DNA from: Sphingobacteriales bacterium 44-15
GTDB taxonomy: Bacteria > Bacteroidota > Bacteroidia > Chitinophagales > Chitinophagaceae
Reading direction: 5' to 3'
NCBI GenBank assembly: GCA_001899685.1
Contig: MKWG01000017.1
Coordinates: 1-64,000, forward strand
Length of the DNA stretch: 64,000 bases
Shown: positions 59,043 to 64,000 of the stretch, piece by piece
Layout: each line of letters opens with the position of its first letter
Numbering within the stretch: the first letter of the stretch is position 1
Position numbers and translations under genes: made by a program
Notes under the pieces: model-generated
Database searches by the model: none
The model's input: only the letters and a program-made list of their open reading frames with translations
What the model was told of the DNA's origin: nothing

Positions 59043-60497
59043 ATGAAAAAGAATACTATATATTCCTTTAAAAGCATCATTGCATTGCTTTTAATCGTTG
59101 CGGGGTTTTCCTGCCAGAAGCTGGATGAAAAGCCTGAGGGCATTTCTACCCCTGATAATTTTTATGCCTCAGTCAGCCAATGCGAAGCCGCTTATGCCGG
59201 TTCCATGAATGCTTTATGGGTTACATGGGGCGGCTATCAGGGTACGCCTGCTTTTCCCGACGGGCAATATGAAGGCGCCAGCCTTGATTTTGGGATCACC
59301 TCCTTCAATGAGCTCTGGACATGGCATTATAAAGCCATAGCCAATATCAATGCGGTTTTAAAAGCTGTAAAAGCAGGTAGCCTAGAGGGTAATTCCCAGG
59401 AGGCTATTGATAATGTGGTGGCACAGGGAAGGTTCCTGAGGGCGTTCAATTATTTTACACTTGTCCGGTTGTATGGCAAGATACCGTATATCACCGAAGA
59501 TACTCCTGACCCCGTATCTACACCCCTGACTGCCGATGCGCGTCTTGAGATTGCTGCAGTATATGACCTGATAGAAGCTGATCTTACGTTTGCTGTTGAT
59601 CACCTGGGAGACTATGATGCATCCGTGCCGGGAAAGCCCAACAAATGGGTGGCAAAAGGGTTTCTCGCCAAAGTGTATCTGACCAGGGCTACCGCTCCTT
59701 TGAGTCAAACGGATAATTATGCAAAAGCGCGTGACCTGGCAGATGATATTATCAACAACAGCCCCTACATGTTGCTTCCCAAATTTGAGGATGTATTCAA
59801 AACCTCCAACAACCGGAACATGGAGATATTGTTCGCTTTTCACGAAACATCAGATGCTCCCTATATGCCAGGCAATGTATGGGCGCCTTCTGAAATGGAT
59901 GGCTGGAGCAGCGGACCGGTAAAAATATACTGGGCTACCAATATCTATCCCGAGCAGCCGCGCAAACACAGTTACCTGCTACTGGATTTTACCTCTGATA
60001 TCTACGATCCTTCTGCGCCCATCATCAACTGGTCGCAGTCAGCCGATGGGGTGCCTTATATCGGCAAATACAATATGCCTAACCTTACATACGATCAGCA
60101 GGTAGGCGGCGGCGATGCAGGTATAGAAATGAAATTGCTGCGTTTTGCCGATATCTTACTGATATATGCTGAAGCGGCTAATATGGCCAACGGCGGACCT
60201 ACACAGTCTGCTGTTGACAGGCTTAATATGATCATTGACAGGGCTAATGAAGGTACCGGTACGGAAGCGCGGGCAAGCATGGCTATGACCAAAGAAGCGT
60301 TTGACCAGAAGGTGATTGATGAAAGGAGCTTTGAGCTTTGTTTTGAAAATGACCGCTATTTTGATGTATTGAGAAAAAAGATCTTAAAGGATGTAAACCT
60401 GCCGGATAATGCTGAAGGATATGACGACAATGATTATTTACTTCCTATACCGGCTTTGGATGCAAAAGCCATTGGGCAGAACCCGGGTTACGAATAA
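59043..60497 (+). CDS. SusD/RagB-family nutrient-binding lipoprotein
   Basis: 484-residue surface lipoprotein paired with the SusC upstream. The signal ends in a lipobox-like GFSC with Cys25 (MKKNTIYSFKSIIALLLIVAGFSC), followed by QKLDEKPEG. TPR-like helices include FLRAFNYFTLVRLYGKIPYITE, and the C-terminal part has RFADILLIYAEAANMANGG and DERSFELCFENDRYFDVLR, both strongly conserved in the family. The ligand is unknown. A terminator follows. Confidence 0.95.
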   Translation: MKKNTIYSFKSIIALLLIVAGFSCQKLDEKPEGISTPDNFYASVSQCEAAYAGSMNALWVTWGGYQGTPAFPDGQYEGASLDFGITSFNELWTWHYKAIANINAVLKAVKAGSLEGNSQEAIDNVVAQGRFLRAFNYFTLVRLYGKIPYITEDTPDPVSTPLTADARLEIAAVYDLIEADLTFAVDHLGDYDASVPGKPNKWVAKGFLAKVYLTRATAPLSQTDNYAKARDLADDIINNSPYMLLPKFEDVFKTSNNRNMEILFAFHETSDAPYMPGNVWAPSEMDGWSSGPVKIYWATNIYPEQPRKHSYLLLDFTSDIYDPSAPIINWSQSADGVPYIGKYNMPNLTYDQQVGGGDAGIEMKLLRFADILLIYAEAANMANGGPTQSAVDRLNMIIDRANEGTGTEARASMAMTKEAFDQKVIDERSFELCFENDRYFDVLRKKILKDVNLPDNAEGYDDNDYLLPIPALDAKAIGQNPGYE

Positions 60498-60514
60498 AAC
60501 GGGGCATTAATACA

Positions 60515-60552
60515 GGAAAGGCAGGTCTTCCCGGGGACCGCCTTTCCCTTTT
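60515..60552 (+). terminator. Terminator after SusD
   Basis: GGAAAGGC-a-GGTC pairs with GGACC-GCCTTTCC (12 pairs, one bulge) around a short loop, then CTTTTGT. It closes the fecR-susC-susD transcript 18 bp after the SusD stop. Confidence 0.75.
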
Positions 60553-60570
60553 GTCGGAGCATGTGTTAGC

Positions 60571-60639
60571 GACGTGAGAGGAGAGATGTGAAATATCAGC
60601 CTCTCACCATTATTGACCATTCACCATTCACTTCCCACT
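60571..60639. repeat. CGTGAGAGG / CTCACCATT word-string repeat
   Basis: GACGTGAGAGGAGAGATGTG on the left and CTCTCACCATTATTGACC, CATTCACCATTCAC on the right. It runs up to the ATG of the second sigma factor; the in-frame TTG at 60613 lies within it and is therefore not used as start. Confidence 0.6.
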
Positions 60640-61203
60640 ATGTCAACAGATACGGTTTTGTGGCTTAATTTCAGGAAGGGAGATAAGCAGGCTTTTGCCG
60701 CGTTATATCACAGGTATTGTAGTATAATGACCAATATATGCCTGCGCATATCACCCGATAGTGCGATCATAAAAGACTGCATTCATGATCTTTTTGTGGA
60801 AATGTGGAAGAACAGGACCCGGCTGGCTTTACCCGTTTCCGTAAAAGCCTACCTTGTGCGTTCTGTTCAAAGGAAAATTATAAGACAACTGAAGCGGAGA
60901 AGACTGGATCTGTATGCCTTTCCTGCCGAAGCGCTGCATGAGGTCGGTACGGTATCATGCGTGGAGAAAGCAATCATTGCCGAACAGTTGCGGCAGGAAC
61001 AGCAGGAAAATATCAGGCGGGCTATCCGGGTATTGACACGGCGGCAGCAGGAAGCTGTGTACCTGAAATTTTATGCTGATCTCAGCTATCCTGAAATAGC
61101 GGGGAAAATGTGTATCAGCACAGATGCTATCTACAACCTTATATCAAAGGCGATAGGAAATATGCAGGAAACATTTTCTAAAACGAATTTTCCAACATTA
61201 TAA
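60640..61203 (+). CDS. Second ECF sigma factor (FecI-type)
   Basis: 187 residues from the ATG at 60640 (MSTDTVLWLNFRKGDKQAF). Region 2: AFAALYHRYCSIMTNICLRI, IKDCIHDLFVEMWKNRTRL; region 4: RRQQEAVYLKFYADLSYPEIAGKMCISTDAIYNLISKA. It is related to, but clearly different from, the sigma factor at 52753. No FecR gene follows within the window; it could act with a FecR elsewhere, or share the one at 54112. It lies downstream of a terminator, so it has its own promoter. Confidence 0.92.
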   Translation: MSTDTVLWLNFRKGDKQAFAALYHRYCSIMTNICLRISPDSAIIKDCIHDLFVEMWKNRTRLALPVSVKAYLVRSVQRKIIRQLKRRRLDLYAFPAEALHEVGTVSCVEKAIIAEQLRQEQQENIRRAIRVLTRRQQEAVYLKFYADLSYPEIAGKMCISTDAIYNLISKAIGNMQETFSKTNFPTL

Positions 61204-61333
61204 GTAAAATGTCTATACTCGCACAAAATAATTTCACACGGCGTGTACCGGGGAGTAGTGCCGGCAACGAATTTCCCGTTGCGTTCTTTGCTCCGTTGCT
61301 TTCTTTGCGTGAAATGCTTCCACAAAATCTTCC

Positions 61334-62428
61334 ATGCGTATGATACTGTTTAAGCAATCCATATTTCTCAGCCTGTCGCTGATGATCACCTCTGCTGTAG
61401 TTGCACAAAATCCGGAAAGTCTATTGCTGAAAAATTACCGTCCTGTATCCATCTACAAAATACCTGTTACTGATATTAAGAAGGCAAAGTTCCCGGTGAT
61501 AGATATGCATTCCCATCCTTACGCCGGGACAACAGCAGATATAGAACGCTGGATAGCGATGATGGATCGATTCGGTATTGAGAAAACGATGATACTTTCT
61601 TACGCCACGGGAAAAAAATTCGATTCCATATATGCTGTATATTCTAAGTACCCGGATCGTTTTGAAGTATGGTGCGGTTTTGACTATACCGGTATTAAGG
61701 AGCCCGGAGGTATGGAACATGCGCTAAAGGAATTGGAGCGATGCGCGAAAATGGGAGCAGGAGGAGTAGGAGAGTTAGGAGATAAAGGTCTTGGGGAATA
61801 TTATTCCTACCCGGTGCCTTCCGGTATGCATGTGGATGATCCAAAAATGAAGCCTTTGTTTGCAAAGTGCGGCGAATTGGGGCTTCCCGTAAATATTCAT
61901 GTAGCAGAACCTATGTGGATGTACGAGCCTATGGATTCCACCAACGACGGGTTGATGAATGCATATCACTGGCGCGTGGACCAGACCAAAGAAAATTTCA
62001 TAGGGCATGCTGCATTGATAAGAACGCTGGAGAATGTAGTACGTGATAATCCCAATACCACTTTTATCGCCTGTCACTATGCTAATTGCGATTATGATCT
62101 GAGCATTCTGGGAGATCTTTTTAAAAAGTATAAAAACCTCTATGCTGATATCTCCGCCCGTTATGCGGAAGTGGCGCCTATTCCGAGGTACATGAAAGCC
62201 TTCTTTGAACAATACAGCGACAGGCTGCTATACGGCACTGACATGGGTTTTAACACGGAGATGTATAAAATGACCTTTCGTGTGCTGGAAACGCTGGATG
62301 AACATTTTTATAATATTGAAATTACAGGCTACCATTGGCCGATGAACGGATTTGGATTGAGCGATGCTACGTTAAAGCGGGTGTATAAGGAGAATGCGAG
62401 GAGGATACTGAAGAAAAGTGGTAAGTGA
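61334..62428 (+). CDS. Secreted amidohydrolase-family protein
   Basis: 364 residues with a signal peptide (ending SAVVAQ, about 25) and an amidohydrolase-2-type TIM barrel. Metal-ligand motifs: IDMHSHPYAG (HxH), VNIHVAEPMW, FIACHYANCDYD and LLYGTDMGF (final Asp). GGVGELGDKG supplies the usual glutamate. Members hydrolyse or decarboxylate ring compounds or lactones; the export signal and position suggest action on a product of the neighbouring locus, such as a sugar lactone. The final codons SGK and the stop TGA are part of a GTAAGTGATAAGTG repeat. Confidence 0.88.
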   Translation: MRMILFKQSIFLSLSLMITSAVVAQNPESLLLKNYRPVSIYKIPVTDIKKAKFPVIDMHSHPYAGTTADIERWIAMMDRFGIEKTMILSYATGKKFDSIYAVYSKYPDRFEVWCGFDYTGIKEPGGMEHALKELERCAKMGAGGVGELGDKGLGEYYSYPVPSGMHVDDPKMKPLFAKCGELGLPVNIHVAEPMWMYEPMDSTNDGLMNAYHWRVDQTKENFIGHAALIRTLENVVRDNPNTTFIACHYANCDYDLSILGDLFKKYKNLYADISARYAEVAPIPRYMKAFFEQYSDRLLYGTDMGFNTEMYKMTFRVLETLDEHFYNIEITGYHWPMNGFGLSDATLKRVYKENARRILKKSGK

Positions 62429-62558
62429 TAAGTGATAAGTGGTAAGTGGTAGGATGTGCTTGTAGACGCAAGGCATGCCTTGCGCCTTCGAGAGGTAACC
62501 TGAAACCTGTAACCTGTAACCTGAAACCTGAAACCTGTAACCTGTAACCTGAAACCTG
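62417..62558. repeat. Composite repeat GTAAGTGGTA + 18-bp palindrome + AACCTGTAACCTG, copy 2
   Basis: GTAAGTGATAAGTG, TGGTAAGTGGTAGG, then GTAGACGCAAGG with the perfect palindrome CGCAAGGCATGCCTTGCG (62467-62484), then about seven tandem 7-nt words alternating AACCTGT and AACCTGA. It begins inside the amidohydrolase gene and ends 6 bp before the PQQ-dehydrogenase start. Confidence 0.75.
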
Positions 62559-62564
62559 CAACTC

Positions 62565-64000
62565 ATGCCATCTCTAAAAACATATACATGCTTTAAAGTA
62601 TTCACTCCCTTAGGGTTGCTGCTGCTGTTGGCCGCCTGCCGGCAAAAAGCAGCGGAGCAGGTGGAATGGAGTGTATATCGCGGCGACAAAGCAAGCTCCG
62701 GCTACTCATCCCTTCGGCAGATTAATAAAAGTAATCTCTCAAAACTGAAAGTGGCGTGGACATTTCATACCGGGGATGCGAGAGAGGGTAACCGCTCCAC
62801 CATCCAGTGCAACCCACTTGTTGTGAATGGGCTCATGTATGTTACTTCCCCCCAACTGACGCTGATAGCGCTTCATCCCACATCGGGTAAGGAAGCCTGG
62901 CGTTTTGATCCTTTTACAGGGGAAGAAGCGACAGGTGTAAATCGTGGTGTGACCTACCGGGCTGACGGGGATGATAAAAGAATATTTTTTTCTGCGGGTA
63001 CTTATCTCTATGCCCTTAATGCGGATAATGGTAAATTAATTACAGGCTTCGGCGACAGCGGGCGTGTTGATCTTCGTATAGGACTGGGTCGCGACCCGTC
63101 AGCGCTGGCCGTATGGGCTACTTCTCCGGGGATCATTTATAAGAACCTGCTGATACAGGGGACCGCACTGGGCGAGGGATATGATGCGGGGCCGGGTTTT
63201 ATAAGAGCGTATGATGTGGAGACGGGAAAAATAGTATGGACATTTCATACTATCCCCCAACCCGGTGAATATGGATATGACACCTGGGATACAGCATCCT
63301 ATAAAGAAGTAGGTGGTGTAAACGCGTGGGCCGGCATGAGCCTTGATGAGGAGACAGGAATAGTATACGCTCCGCTTGGCTCACCTGCATTTGATTTTTA
63401 CGGCGGTAACCGTAAAGGCGATAACCTCTTTGGCAATTGCCTTGTCGCCCTCGACGCTGCCACAGGAAAACGCGTGTGGCATTACCAACTGGTGCACCAC
63501 GATCTCTGGGATTATGATCTGCCGGCGCCACCGGTATTGCTGACGGTAAATAATAACGGAGCTCCCGTAAAGGCGGTTGCCCAGACAACCAAAATGGGAA
63601 TGGTCTTCCTGTTTGACAGGAAGACGGGTAAGCCGGTCTTTCCTATACATGAGCAGCCTGTTCCTGCCTCAAGGCTGCATGGGGAATATACGTCACCGGT
63701 TCAGCCTTTTCCTGAAAAGCCGCTGCCTTTTGTGCGGCAACATTTTTCAGCAGATGATATCACGGATATTTCTGATTCGGCACACTTATATGTTTCGGAC
63801 CTGGTACGAGCTGCGTTGATGGGAGGCATATACACTCCTCCAGATACTGCCGGTGTAGTGCAGTTCCCTGGTACAAGAGGTGGGGCGGAATGGGGCGGCG
63901 CTGCTGTTGATCCTGCCACAGGCATCATGTATATAAATGCCAATGAAGTGCCGATGCTGATCAAAATGAAAGCTGTTCCTTTTTCCAATAATACTACAGT
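62565..64000 (+). CDS. PQQ-dependent dehydrogenase-like lipoprotein (3' end outside window)
   Basis: 478 codons visible, open to the window edge. Signal MPSLKTYTCFKVFTPLGLLL continues to a lipobox LAAC (Cys25), so it is a membrane-anchored periplasmic protein. The mature part has quinoprotein propeller motifs: VYRGDKASSGYSSLRQINKSN, LKVAWTFHTGD, TLIALHPTSGKEAWRFDP, YALNADNGKLITGFGDSG, IRAYDVETGKIVWTFHT, LVALDAATGKRVWHYQLVHHDLWDYD (each read in part). These are features of PQQ-dependent glucose or alcohol dehydrogenases, which pass electrons to the respiratory chain. The substrate is likely a sugar given the SusC/D locus upstream. Roughly two thirds of a usual 650-750 residue protein is present. 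Confidence 0.88.
   Translation, partial: MPSLKTYTCFKVFTPLGLLLLLAACRQKAAEQVEWSVYRGDKASSGYSSLRQINKSNLSKLKVAWTFHTGDAREGNRSTIQCNPLVVNGLMYVTSPQLTLIALHPTSGKEAWRFDPFTGEEATGVNRGVTYRADGDDKRIFFSAGTYLYALNADNGKLITGFGDSGRVDLRIGLGRDPSALAVWATSPGIIYKNLLIQGTALGEGYDAGPGFIRAYDVETGKIVWTFHTIPQPGEYGYDTWDTASYKEVGGVNAWAGMSLDEETGIVYAPLGSPAFDFYGGNRKGDNLFGNCLVALDAATGKRVWHYQLVHHDLWDYDLPAPPVLLTVNNNGAPVKAVAQTTKMGMVFLFDRKTGKPVFPIHEQPVPASRLHGEYTSPVQPFPEKPLPFVRQHFSADDITDISDSAHLYVSDLVRAALMGGIYTPPDTAGVVQFPGTRGGAEWGGAAVDPATGIMYINANEVPMLIKMKAVPFSNNTT

Noticed and set aside
62417-62558. Possible CRISPR array in the AACCTGTAACCTG repeats
   Set aside because: Units are about 7 nt in tandem without spacers of uniform length; no cas genes in the window.

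Overview
The window looks like a chromosomal segment of a Bacteroidota bacterium, most likely Chitinophagaceae (inference from gene content, not from a marker gene). Supporting signs are two SusC/SusD pairs, a FecI-type sigma factor with a FecR anti-sigma and an STN-bearing SusC, a hybrid two-component regulator, many lipoproteins, promoters of the TAnnTTTG type, DUF4294, DUF5995 and DUF6807 proteins, and almost no Shine-Dalgarno sequences. I saw no rRNA, tRNA, phage, transposase or CRISPR array.

Layout. (1) 1-9893, minus strand: a sugar-utilisation locus, read from right to left as DUF6807 protein, ThuA-like protein, Tat-exported Gfo/Idh/MocA oxidoreductase, lipoprotein Gfo/Idh/MocA oxidoreductase, SDR dehydrogenase, SusC and SusD (cut by the window edge). 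A divergent LacI-family regulator (10418-11506) is the probable controller. The set suggests import of an oligosaccharide and oxidation/reduction of its sugar rings. (2) 11776-17560: an outer-membrane barrel protein, then a siderophore-uptake set (TonB receptor, PepSY membrane protein, esterase). (3) 18003-20769, minus: MFS transporter with two NTF2/SnoaL-like exported proteins. (4) 21097-25215: an orphan hybrid sensor/AraC regulator. (5) 25341-47344: mostly housekeeping and unknown genes: TonB-domain protein, DUF5995, MFS permease, agmatinase-like/membrane protein/TruB operon, CcmE-CcmF cytochrome c biogenesis pair, DUF4294, tandem DUF1080, AsmA-like, CsbD, sigma-54 response regulator, HsdR-N-like nuclease domain, UPF0173 hydrolase, FMN reductase, metallophosphoesterase, CrtI-like oxidoreductase. 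(6) 47569-64000: two large Asp-box beta-propeller lipoproteins, a FecI-type sigma factor, a PIN toxin-antitoxin pair lying between sigma and anti-sigma genes, FecR, SusC with STN domain, SusD, a second ECF sigma factor, an amidohydrolase and a PQQ-type dehydrogenase (cut by the window edge). This is a second polymer or glycoconjugate utilisation locus, controlled by trans-envelope signalling.

The least ordinary feature is the intergenic DNA. Nearly every spacer longer than about 70 bp carries structured repeats of several unrelated kinds: (a) strings of 6-10 nt words such as GTGAGA, CGTGAAA and their complements, arranged as imperfect hairpins; (b) AGCTATCAGC/TTTGAGC word strings; (c) a composite of GTAAGTGGTA words, an 18-bp palindrome and AACCTGTAACCTG words; (d) a 90-100 bp dispersed element present twice in opposite orientation (10133-10230 and 28689-28779); (e) a cloverleaf-like 108-bp element (28516-28623); (f) long perfect palindromes (6278-6305, 19781-19813, 47351-47400); and (g) AACCACGGAG/TTTGCGTGAAACC units. 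Several sit exactly at stop codons, and in at least three genes the repeat itself supplies the last codons. No single new enzymatic system stands out; the repeat biology, the sigma/anti-sigma locus split by a toxin-antitoxin pair, and a long inverted repeat abutting the sigma gene start are the best candidates for follow-up.
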